Part shown: piece after piece, positions 1 to 5,711 of the stretch
How positions within the stretch are numbered: the first letter of the stretch is position 1
How the letters are laid out: each line of letters begins with the position of its first letter
Assembly (NCBI GenBank): GCA_002352105.1
Contig: DEHV01000051.1
Span: 10,955-16,665, forward strand
Direction of reading: 5' to 3'
DNA from: Chitinophagaceae bacterium UBA2791
GTDB lineage: Bacteria > Bacteroidota > Bacteroidia > Chitinophagales > Chitinophagaceae
Length of the DNA: 5,711 bases
The notes under the pieces: generated by a model
The model's database searches: none
What the model saw: only the letters and a program-made list of their open reading frames with translations
Told to the model about the DNA's origin: nothing
Translations under genes and position numbers: made by a program

Positions 1-608
1 TCAACCGTTGCGGGAGGCCTGGCGCCGTTGAACAGCAGATCTTTTTCATTGGATCCATTGTAAACGATCAGCGCGGTAGCCCCTTTGCTGTGAGCATGTA
101 TCGCCTTGTTCCGGATCGCCCCGATAAGGTCGGCATGTGGATTATTTTGCACATTTTCCAGGATCTCTTTCAGGTCAATGAACCAGGGAACGCCGGCTTC
201 CGCTAAAGCCATCACCACCGGGGCTTCCACGCTTTTGCTGGAGCTAAAAGAAAATGGAAAATAATCGGAATACAACCCGAGGTTATTCCCGTTGATGGTA
301 AAACGGGAGGAGGGCAGGACCTGCTTTCCATCATTGATCTCGAAAGGCTGAAGCCAGGATTGATTGTCTCCTTTGGGTTTCAGGCCGATCTCCCGGAATT
401 TTCTGACAATATACTCTCCCGCAAGCCTTTCTCCCGCTGTTCCTGCGCGCCTTCCTTCCAGCTTGTCATCGGCGAGATAATTCACATGCGCGCTAAGGTT
501 GGAAACGATAATTTTATCGGCTCTTTTTAATTTCTGCCCAAAGGACGCCGGGCAGACGATCATCAAAATCAGGAATAAACGGAAGGCGTGGTAGAGGTTA
601 TTCATCAT
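1..608 (-). CDS. Secreted M28-family metallopeptidase, N-terminal part (gene continues past the left edge)
   Basis: Reading the minus strand from ATG at 608 gives 202 open codons to the window edge. Residues 1-24 form a signal peptide (short N-region, hydrophobic run LFLILMIV, likely cleavage at FG|QK). Cys19 is not in a good lipobox, so a soluble periplasmic or secreted enzyme is more likely than a lipoprotein. Residues 41-81 carry the pattern typical of the start of Bacteroidota M28 aminopeptidases: HVNYLADDKLEGRRAGTAGE, then an amphipathic helix and REIGLKPKGD. Residues about 176-184 (GATALIVYN) resemble a strand of the protease-associated (PA) insert often found in these enzymes. Known members are zinc-dependent exopeptidases that release N-terminal residues. 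The metal ligands and catalytic residues lie in the missing C-terminal part, so activity cannot be judged here. A second ATG follows directly at 605; either may be used. The gene is divergent from the SNF2 gene and has its own promoter at 653-682. Confidence 0.85.
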   Translation of the reverse strand, partial: MMNNLYHAFRLFLILMIVCPASFGQKLKRADKIIVSNLSAHVNYLADDKLEGRRAGTAGERLAGEYIVRKFREIGLKPKGDNQSWLQPFEINDGKQVLPSSRFTINGNNLGLYSDYFPFSFSSSKSVEAPVVMALAEAGVPWFIDLKEILENVQNNPHADLIGAIRNKAIHAHSKGATALIVYNGSNEKDLLFNGARPPATV

Positions 609-647
609 ATATCTTGGTTCTTTGTTAAGCAGCCAGGCATATTCAGG

Positions 648-680
648 GTATACAAAGGTATACAGGACAAAGGCTATACC
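648..680. repeat. Three GGTATAC-like repeats overlapping the peptidase promoter (possible operator)
   Basis: GGTATACA occurs at 648-655 and again at 658-665 with only the last base uncertain as part of the unit (GGTATACA both times), a spacing of 10 bp or one helical turn. A third, inverted copy, CTATACC, lies at 674-680. The GTATAC core is itself palindromic. The copies overlap the -7 element and touch the -33 element of the minus-strand promoter, a location where a bound regulator would block transcription. That it is an operator is inference; no regulator is encoded in the window. Confidence 0.35.
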
Positions 681-682
681 AA
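653..682 (-). promoter_or_regulatory. Bacteroidota-type promoter for the M28 peptidase gene
   Basis: On the minus strand, TTG (682-680), a 19-base spacer and TACCTTTG (660-653) match the Bacteroidota sigma-70-type consensus TTG-N19-TAnnTTTG exactly. The expected transcription start is near 646, leaving a 5' leader of roughly 40 bases before the ATG at 608. No clear Shine-Dalgarno sequence precedes that ATG, which is common in this phylum. Confidence 0.7.
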
Positions 683-763
683 GGGTTGTTAAAAATATTT
701 TAGAATAATAAGAGAAATAGGCAATTAACAGGCCATGCCTTTTTATGCTCGCGTTTTTTCCTT

Positions 764-771
764 TACTTTTG
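764..771 (+). promoter_or_regulatory. Candidate -7 element (TACTTTTG) for the SNF2 gene
   Basis: TACTTTTG matches TAnnTTTG exactly and lies 71 bases before the ATG at 843, so transcription would start near 778. No TTG sits about 19 bases upstream (the bases there are TTT), so support is partial. About two to three chance matches to TAnnTTTG are expected in a window this size on both strands, so position rather than the motif alone is the argument. If real, it excludes the upstream ATG at 735 as the start of the SNF2 protein. Confidence 0.45.
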
Positions 772-842
772 CAGATTGTCCATTTTTAAACAGGCTGAGG
801 AATCAGTGGGTCTGGAATCTGTTGCCGGAAGAAAATTTATAT

Positions 843-3800
843 ATGGCTTTACCCCATCTTATTAAACATGTATACACCAATGGAACCGATGAAGTAATAC
901 GCCGCGGGAAAAAGATCCATGCCATTGGGTACGTGGAATTGATTGAGTATGACGAACTGTTGGATACTGTCGCCTTTCGGGTGAAAGACGATGGCTACAG
1001 CACGTTCTACAGGGTGAGCGTTCAGAAGTTTAAGGATCCCAAGACCTTGTCGGTGCGTTGTACCTGCCCCTATAATCTTGGCGATATTTGCCGTCATGAA
1101 GCGGCGGCGCTGATCCACCTGCAGGAAATGCTGGATAAAAACATGCTGAAGGCGGAGAAGGTTGATTATGATCAACGGCATACCGTCGTGAAAATGAAGC
1201 AGATCGACTATAAGATCCTGCGCCTGCTTTCTTCGCCGCAAACCTACGCCGCAGCGGAAGAATGGCTAACCGCAAACAAGGCGGAGATCGTTTATGCGAA
1301 GGATGAGATGGTAAAAGCTTCCGTGGAGATCGAGGGCGTTTCTTATAACGTCGTGATACGAAAGAATGAAGAGCGGAACTTTGATACCAGTTGCGATTAT
1401 GAAGATGTCAAATATCCCTTATGCCTTCCCAAAGTGATCGTTTTCCTGCAGCTGCTGCAAACAAAGGGACCTTATTATTTTGATACGATCAGGAACTGGG
1501 ACAAGGAGAAAAATAAATTGCTCGAACTATACGGTTATTCGCTGTCCGATGATCTGAAAGGAAAATTTGAATTTACCTACAAGGACGGCAAGCCCTTTCT
1601 CCGCGTGCTTGATACTTCCATTAAACGAATAACTCCGCAGGAGCTTTCGCGGTCAAGACAGGCGGTGGCTATGGAAGCTGCATCAGGAGGCGAGCCGGAG
1701 AGCGAAGCGGAAAAAGCAGAAACGGCGGCGCAACGGCTTGGCATTGTATTCAATTTTAACCATGACGCTTATCCGGGGTTCGCCGTCGAAGCCGTTATGG
1801 GAGAGCCTAACGAGGAGCAGAACGGGTATGTAGACAAGGCGGTGAAGGTCGACCTGGGAAAGTTTATCAATACCGATGTGTTGAACGAGTCCGATAAACA
1901 GCTGATCCCCTCTCTGCGGAAACTGCAGGATGCGGAGATCAACAAATACCTTAACCGCAATTCGCCCTTCAGCGGCATCTGGGAAAACATCATTCATCAT
2001 GAGGACGACGATTTGCCGGAAGAGACCAAGGCCCTGATCATCGAGTATATACATCCCAAACTCAAAAAATTTCTAAAGGATATTGCGGAGAATCCTTTTG
2101 TGTTCCAGCTGAGCGATAAGAAACCTTTTAAGACCGGCAATCTTTCGTCTGTTGGTATTGTCGCCGATTTCGTCACGCCTTATTTCAAGGTGGTAAAGGA
2201 CAATAAAGCGTATAAGGTGGAATGCTGGGTCAAGCTGAGCAACCAGCATGTGCAGGTCACGGAAAATATGGCGAATAGCAGCCTGCTGTTTTTCTACCAG
2301 GATAACCTGTACCTGTGGGAGAAAGCAGAAGACGCCGTGCTTTCGGAAAGGTTTATCACAAAGGGGCAGCTCTGTTTCTCCGCTGAAGAATGGCCGGGAC
2401 AGCTGGCCAAGTTTGTGCTGCCGCTGACAAAGGAGTACCATGTGGAATTCGACCGGCAGCTCATCAGCGAAGTGAAAGACGGCGATCCGGAAAAACGCGT
2501 GGTATTGCAGGAGAAAGGCGAATACCTGGTATTCCAGCCCCTGTTCTCTTATAAGGGGTTCGAAACAAAGGCAGGCGGAAAGGACGACCTGGCCATTCCC
2601 GCCGGCGATAAGGTGATGATCGTTCACCGCGCAAAAGAAAAGGAAGCGGAGTTTATCCGTAAGCTGGAGCTCCTGCACTCTAATTTTATCCGACCGGAAG
2701 GCGGACAACAACTCGCGCTCAAGGGCGGGGACGTGTTAAAAAACAACTGGTTCTTTCTTTTCGTGGATGCGATGAAGGAAATGAAGATCCCGGTATATGG
2801 ATTTGAGGCGCTGAAGAATTTTCGCTTTAATACCGCTAAGCCGCAGACGAAGATCCATATCAGCAGCAATACCGATTGGTTCGACGCCCGGGTAGATATA
2901 TTTTTTGGCGACCAGAAAGTGACCATCGCCGACGTGAAAAAAGCGCTGGCCAACCGCCAGCAGTTTGTGCCGCTGACAGACGGCACCCTGGGCATTCTTC
3001 CCGAAGAATGGATAAAAAAATATTCGCTGCTATTCCGCGTGGGAGAGGGCAAGCAGAACCAGCTTAAGCTCTCTAAATATCATATGAGCGTTATCGACGA
3101 GCTGCATGAAGAACGCAACGAGGAAGAGCTGGTGGTGAGGCTAGAAGAGAAATACGATCAGCTGCGGAGTTTTAACAAGATCAAGGAGATACCGGTTCCC
3201 GAACACCTGGCCCATATCCTTCGCCCCTACCAGCAACACGGTTACCATTGGCTCAACTACCTGCAGGAGATAGGGTGGGGCGGCATCCTTGCCGATGATA
3301 TGGGTTTGGGTAAAACGGTTCAGGCGCTTTCCTTCCTGAGCTATTACAAGAGTCATTATGGCAAGCTGACAGCATTGGTGGTTTGCCCCACTACCCTGAT
3401 GTTCAACTGGGAAAACGAAATTAAAAAGTTCACGCCTTCGCTTAGTTATACGATTCATCATGGCGGGGAACGCGCCAAGCATAAGGAACAATTCAACGAC
3501 ACCGACGTCATCATTACCACTTATGGCACCCTGAGAAGCGATATAAAATTGTTTGTCGATATTCCGTTCGACTATGTGGTGCTGGATGAATCGCAGGCGA
3601 TCAAGAACCCCTCGAGCAAGGTGACCCGGGCGGCCGGGCTGTTGCGCGCCAAGAACCGGCTGTGCATGAGCGGCACGCCTTTGCAGAACAATACATTTGA
3701 CATCTTTGCGCAAATGAACTTTCTCAACCCGGGGATGCTGGGGAGCATTGAATTTTTCAGGCAGGAATTTTCCACGCCTATCGATAAGTTCGGCGATCCC

Positions 3801-4607
3801 GAGCGCAAGGATCATTTGAGGAAGATCTTATTTCCTTTCATCTTGAGAAGAACAAAGGAGCAGGTAGCCAAGGATCTTCCGGAAAAAATGGAGACCATCC
3901 TCTATTGCGAAATGGATAAGGATCAGCGAAACATTTACGACGCTTATCGCAACGATTACAGGGATAAGATACTCGGCGTAATAGAGCAGCAGGGCATCAA
4001 TCGGTCGCAATTGACCATCCTGCAGGGGTTGATGAAACTGAGACAGATATGCGATTCTCCCGCTATTCTCAATGAGGCGGAGAAGTTCCCCAATCACAGC
4101 ATTAAGCTGGAGGAGCTGGGAAGAGAGATAACGGAGAACATCAGCAACCATAAGGCCCTGGTCTTTTCGCAGTTTTTGGGCATGCTGGCATTGATCCGGG
4201 AGAAGCTCAGGGAGCTAGGCGTTGACCATGAATATTTCGACGGCAGCACTTCGGCGGTAGACCGCGAAAAAGCGATCCAGCGTTTTCAGAATGAAGACAA
4301 CTGCCGCGTATTCCTGATCTCGCTGAAAGCGGGAGGGGTGGGCTTAAACCTTACCGCAGCCGACTACGTGTATATTGTAGATCCCTGGTGGAACCCCGCC
4401 GTAGAGCAACAGGCCATCGACCGTACCCACCGTATCGGTCAAACGAAGAATATATTTGCCTACCGCATGATCTGTAAGGATACGATTGAAGACAAGATCC
4501 TTCAATTGCAGGAAAAGAAGCGCGCGCTCGCGAAGGACCTGATCACCGACGACGAAGGTTTTGTGAAAACCCTCACCAAGGCTGATGTGGAATACCTGTT
4601 CAGCTAA
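843..4607 (+). CDS. SWIM zinc-finger SNF2-family DNA-dependent ATPase (helicase-like)
   Basis: The product (1254 residues from ATG 843) is a bacterial SNF2/Rad54-like ATPase, expected in the cytoplasm as a DNA translocase that moves or strips proteins from DNA or RNA polymerase; it need not unwind strands. An N-terminal SWIM zinc finger has ligands C73, C75, C83 and H85 (CTC...CRH). Residues about 100-780 form a large region with no motif I recognise, apart from an Ala/Glu-rich linker near 275-300; it may correspond to the SNF2-associated region of bacterial members. The motor follows: Walker A DDMGLGKT (818-825, K824), VVCPTTLMFNW, Walker B DESQ (915-918, the usual bacterial variant of DEAH), SGTPLQNN from 943, KALVFSQF from 1104, LISLKAGGVGLNLT, and motif VI DRTHRIGQ (1193-1200). 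All key residues are intact. ATG 735 would add 36 residues, but these lack domain character and overlap a promoter-like element; GGAAG at 827-831 precedes ATG 843. It appears monocistronic, and no defence-system partner is visible. Confidence 0.93.
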   Translation: MALPHLIKHVYTNGTDEVIRRGKKIHAIGYVELIEYDELLDTVAFRVKDDGYSTFYRVSVQKFKDPKTLSVRCTCPYNLGDICRHEAAALIHLQEMLDKNMLKAEKVDYDQRHTVVKMKQIDYKILRLLSSPQTYAAAEEWLTANKAEIVYAKDEMVKASVEIEGVSYNVVIRKNEERNFDTSCDYEDVKYPLCLPKVIVFLQLLQTKGPYYFDTIRNWDKEKNKLLELYGYSLSDDLKGKFEFTYKDGKPFLRVLDTSIKRITPQELSRSRQAVAMEAASGGEPESEAEKAETAAQRLGIVFNFNHDAYPGFAVEAVMGEPNEEQNGYVDKAVKVDLGKFINTDVLNESDKQLIPSLRKLQDAEINKYLNRNSPFSGIWENIIHHEDDDLPEETKALIIEYIHPKLKKFLKDIAENPFVFQLSDKKPFKTGNLSSVGIVADFVTPYFKVVKDNKAYKVECWVKLSNQHVQVTENMANSSLLFFYQDNLYLWEKAEDAVLSERFITKGQLCFSAEEWPGQLAKFVLPLTKEYHVEFDRQLISEVKDGDPEKRVVLQEKGEYLVFQPLFSYKGFETKAGGKDDLAIPAGDKVMIVHRAKEKEAEFIRKLELLHSNFIRPEGGQQLALKGGDVLKNNWFFLFVDAMKEMKIPVYGFEALKNFRFNTAKPQTKIHISSNTDWFDARVDIFFGDQKVTIADVKKALANRQQFVPLTDGTLGILPEEWIKKYSLLFRVGEGKQNQLKLSKYHMSVIDELHEERNEEELVVRLEEKYDQLRSFNKIKEIPVPEHLAHILRPYQQHGYHWLNYLQEIGWGGILADDMGLGKTVQALSFLSYYKSHYGKLTALVVCPTTLMFNWENEIKKFTPSLSYTIHHGGERAKHKEQFNDTDVIITTYGTLRSDIKLFVDIPFDYVVLDESQAIKNPSSKVTRAAGLLRAKNRLCMSGTPLQNNTFDIFAQMNFLNPGMLGSIEFFRQEFSTPIDKFGDPERKDHLRKILFPFILRRTKEQVAKDLPEKMETILYCEMDKDQRNIYDAYRNDYRDKILGVIEQQGINRSQLTILQGLMKLRQICDSPAILNEAEKFPNHSIKLEELGREITENISNHKALVFSQFLGMLALIREKLRELGVDHEYFDGSTSAVDREKAIQRFQNEDNCRVFLISLKAGGVGLNLTAADYVYIVDPWWNPAVEQQAIDRTHRIGQTKNIFAYRMICKDTIEDKILQLQEKKRALAKDLITDDEGFVKTLTKADVEYLFS

Positions 4608-4627
4608 TGCTTCTGCCGGGCGATTAT

Positions 4628-4648
4628 GGCGCGCCGCGCCGCCGCGCT
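4628..4648 (+). other. GC-only hairpin downstream of the SNF2 gene
   Basis: Twenty consecutive G/C bases (4628-4647) lie 21 bases after the SNF2 stop codon. GGCGCG (4628-4633) can pair with CGCGCT (4643-4648, one G-U pair) around a 9-base loop. No T-run follows directly, so it is not a classical terminator; it could stabilise the mRNA 3' end or act together with the next hairpin. The local composition differs clearly from the flanks. Confidence 0.35.
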
Positions 4649-4666
4649 AACCGATATTGCGGTTTT
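4649..4666 (+). terminator. Weak candidate terminator for the SNF2 gene
   Basis: AACCG (4649-4653) and CGGTT (4660-4664) form a perfect 5-bp stem with a 6-base loop, running into TTTT at 4663-4666. The stem is short and the T-run is only four bases. It directly follows the GC-only hairpin, and the two together could end SNF2 transcription about 45-60 bases after the stop codon. Confidence 0.3.
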
Positions 4667-4742
4667 CCTGTATGTGAAACTATGTTTGGGTATTATGCAT
4701 TTCATCAGGCGCAGGTCGCAGAGTTTGTTACCGTTGCGTTTC

Positions 4743-4779
4743 AAAAAACAAAAGCCGCCTCAATTGCTTAAGGCAGCTT
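4743..4779 (-). terminator. Rho-independent terminator, minus-strand orientation
   Basis: Read on the minus strand, AAGCTGCCT (4779-4771) pairs with AGGCGGCTT (4760-4752) as a 9-bp stem with one U-G wobble and a loop of about 10 bases, followed by TTTTGTTTTTT (4753-4743). Read on the plus strand, the wobble becomes a C-A mismatch and only TTAATAA follows, so the minus orientation is clearly better. It implies a minus-strand transcript arriving from the right; the only candidate gene there is the 53-codon ORF that ends at 4839, 60 bases upstream of the hairpin. Confidence 0.7.
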
Positions 4780-4838
4780 AATAACGCATACAATTTGTGG
4801 TTCCAGAGGTAAGCGTTAAGCTCTTACTGCGGATTTGA

Positions 4839-5000
4839 TTATTTCCTTCTTTTTCCGGAAGACGGGCTGATGGGCGATTCTCCTATAATAAGAACGGTCC
4901 AAACGCTTTTAACAAGCCTTAGCAGGCCGGTAGAAGGACGGTAATGATCGCGGAATATCTTTGTTCTATGTACATCGTAGTACATGGCTTTCTTTTGCAT
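4839..5000 (-). CDS. Candidate small basic protein, 53 residues, unknown function
   Basis: The minus strand from ATG 5000 to TAA 4839 encodes 53 residues beginning MQKKAMYYDVHRTKIF and ending SPSSGKRRK. It contains about a dozen Lys/Arg residues spread along the chain and a hydrophobic stretch around residues 26-39 (LLRLVKSVWTVLII) interrupted by R28 and K31, so an amphipathic helix is as likely as a membrane segment. There is no signal peptide and no motif I recognise. The case for a real gene is its place: it fills an otherwise empty 530-base gap and is followed, 60 bases on, by a well-formed terminator in the same orientation. Against it, no TAnnTTTG promoter or Shine-Dalgarno sequence is visible upstream, and an ORF this short can arise by chance. 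A second in-frame ATG is codon 6 (4985). The alternative is that the terminated transcript is a non-coding RNA. Confidence 0.4.
   Translation of the reverse strand: MQKKAMYYDVHRTKIFRDHYRPSTGLLRLVKSVWTVLIIGESPISPSSGKRRK
4968..4985. repeat. Perfect inverted repeat ATGTAC-N6-GTACAT
   Basis: ATGTAC (4968-4973) and GTACAT (4980-4985) are exact inverted copies around a 6-base centre (ATCGTA). The repeat covers codons 6-11 of the 53-codon minus-strand ORF. Five bases to its left on the plus strand lies TATCTTTG (4956-4963), an exact -7-like match without a TTG at the right distance. It could be a dimeric regulator's site or an RNA hairpin over the start of the small ORF; a chance occurrence is also possible. 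Confidence 0.3.
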
Positions 5001-5099
5001 ATCAATATGGATTTTACTGGAATTTAAGAGGAAATTGTACGATATAACGCGCAGCGACCCTTATTATTGTGTTAATTCTCCTACGTAAAATCCCTATTC

Positions 5100-5127
5100 T
5101 TGGCTTATCTGTTTTTTGCTAATTTTG
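5100..5127 (+). promoter_or_regulatory. Bacteroidota-type promoter for the right-hand secreted protein gene
   Basis: TTG (5100-5102), a 17-base spacer and TAATTTTG (5120-5127) fit the Bacteroidota promoter consensus (TAnnTTTG exact, spacer within the reported range). The expected start of transcription is about 5131-5135, only five to nine bases before the ATG at 5140, which would make the mRNA nearly leaderless. Confidence 0.55.
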
Positions 5128-5139
5128 GCTAAATCCTTT

Positions 5140-5711
5140 ATGATGAAAAGCCTTGTAATGTGGTTACTGTGGGCGGCCCCGTTTGCTGCCCTTTCGCAGG
5201 GGGTGTTTTCAAACAGCGCCAACATAACGCTTCAGCAAGTGATCCAGGACTACCCCAGCCGGTTTAAAAATATAAGCGGCGAATTGCTTAGCAATAATCC
5301 TCAGTCGACCGATTACGTTTCAAAAGTCAAGGTGGAAGGTTCCGAAAACGCGGTGGTCACCCGTTATTCGCCCGTTGATGGAAAGGAAGCCTATGGTTGG
5401 AAATGCCTGTTGATGGTATCGGAGGATTTTTCAGCCGTATCCGGCAAATACCAGGAATTACATGCCCAGATAAGAAACAGCATCATAAAAATTGACGGGC
5501 AGAAACCTTTTATCCTGAATGGGAATTATGAAAGTCCCACTACAGAGAAGAGATTCGTGACCAGCGATTTTTATTTGCTGCCTTCTTCCGGCGAAATGAA
5601 GAACCTGAAGATCGAGCTGACAATGGAATACTATGTCACGGAATGGAAAGTGGCGCTGCAGGTCTATGAGAACGACGCTTTCGACGAAGAATACCAGGTA
5701 AATACGTTCTA
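5140..5711 (+). CDS. Secreted protein of unknown function (cut at or one base before its end by the window edge)
   Basis: ATG at 5140 opens 190 codons, and the last two bases of the window are TA, so the next base decides whether the protein stops here (TAA/TAG) or continues (Tyr). Residues 1-20 (MMKSLVMWLLWAAPFAALSQ) are a signal peptide with likely cleavage before Gln20, so the mature protein is periplasmic or exported. The lack of a Cys near the cleavage site argues against a lipoprotein. The mature part has no cysteine cluster, repeat or catalytic motif I recognise; it alternates polar and hydrophobic residues as in a beta-rich fold, for example KIELTMEYYVTEWKVALQVY near residues 160-180. 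The only mature Cys is in YGWKCLLM. Starts at 5140 or 5143 both give a good signal peptide; ATG 5158 would lose the Lys of the N-region. I cannot assign a function. Confidence 0.75.
   Translation, partial: MMKSLVMWLLWAAPFAALSQGVFSNSANITLQQVIQDYPSRFKNISGELLSNNPQSTDYVSKVKVEGSENAVVTRYSPVDGKEAYGWKCLLMVSEDFSAVSGKYQELHAQIRNSIIKIDGQKPFILNGNYESPTTEKRFVTSDFYLLPSSGEMKNLKIELTMEYYVTEWKVALQVYENDAFDEEYQVNTF

Noticed and set aside
731..745. AGGC-CAT-GCCT followed by TTTT as a terminator ahead of the SNF2 gene
   Set aside because: The stem is only 4 bp with a 3-base loop, and no upstream plus-strand gene is visible that would need a terminator there.
849..4151. Several long minus-strand frames and one plus-strand frame (2876-3067) inside the SNF2 gene
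   Set aside because: They lie wholly inside a gene with intact conserved helicase motifs or its clearly coding upstream part, and their translations look like shadow sequence without domains.
843..4607. SNF2 gene as part of an anti-phage defence system (for example a DISARM-like helicase)
   Set aside because: No methylase, nuclease, phospholipase or other defence partner is visible on either side, and the neighbours are a peptidase gene and an unknown exported protein. The SWIM-SNF2 layout is common as a standalone gene.
4626..4781. Plus-strand ORF of 51 codons (MARRAAALTDIAVF...) between the SNF2 gene and the minus-strand terminator
   Set aside because: Its start comes from the G/C-only tract and its end runs through the minus-strand terminator hairpin and A-run, so its composition is explained by those elements. 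No promoter or ribosome binding site was seen.
4811..4826. GTAAG/CTTAC short inverted repeat between the small ORF and the terminator
   Set aside because: The stem is 5 bp with a mismatch beyond it and no T-run in either direction. It is too weak to call.
4984..5088. Plus-strand ORF of 34 codons (MAFFCISIWILLEF...) with a hydrophobic start
   Set aside because: It is very short, antisense to the region upstream of the 53-codon ORF, and has no ribosome binding site or supporting terminator. It is likely a chance frame.
4780..5139. tRNA or other conserved RNA gene in the right-hand gap
   Set aside because: I could not find a cloverleaf, a CCA end or a recognisable conserved RNA core by eye. 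The terminator leaves a non-coding RNA possible, but not identifiable.

Overview
The window looks like a piece of a Bacteroidota chromosome, most probably Chitinophagaceae-like. The evidence is TAnnTTTG promoter elements (the Bacteroidota -7 box) upstream of genes, few clear Shine-Dalgarno sequences, secreted proteins whose predicted cleavage falls before a Gln (FG|QK and LS|QG), and moderate GC content. The genus assignment is inference, not proof.

Layout: (1) Positions 1-608, minus strand, hold the N-terminal part of a secreted M28-type metallopeptidase; the gene runs off the left edge. (2) Positions 609-842 form a divergent promoter region with a well-formed minus-strand promoter, a set of GGTATAC-type repeats overlapping it, and a plus-strand -7-like element. 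(3) Positions 843-4607, plus strand, hold a 1254-residue SWIM zinc-finger/SNF2-family ATPase with all the recognisable helicase motifs. The reading frame is open back to an ATG at 735, but the promoter-like element and family-like start point to 843. (4) Positions 4608-5139 hold no large gene: two weak plus-strand hairpins after the SNF2 gene, a convincing Rho-independent terminator oriented to the minus strand, and upstream of that terminator a 53-codon minus-strand ORF that I consider a candidate small protein gene. (5) Positions 5140 to the right edge, plus strand, hold a secreted protein of unknown function, cut by the window end (or ending at the very next base).

The genes do not form an operon: the M28 and SNF2 genes are divergent, and the small ORF and the right-hand gene are divergent. 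I see no functional link between the peptidase, the SNF2 protein and the unknown exported protein. No rRNA, tRNA, CRISPR array, insertion sequence or phage gene is visible. The most interesting unexplained part is the 4740-5000 stretch, where a minus-strand terminator implies a transcript that ordinary annotation would miss.
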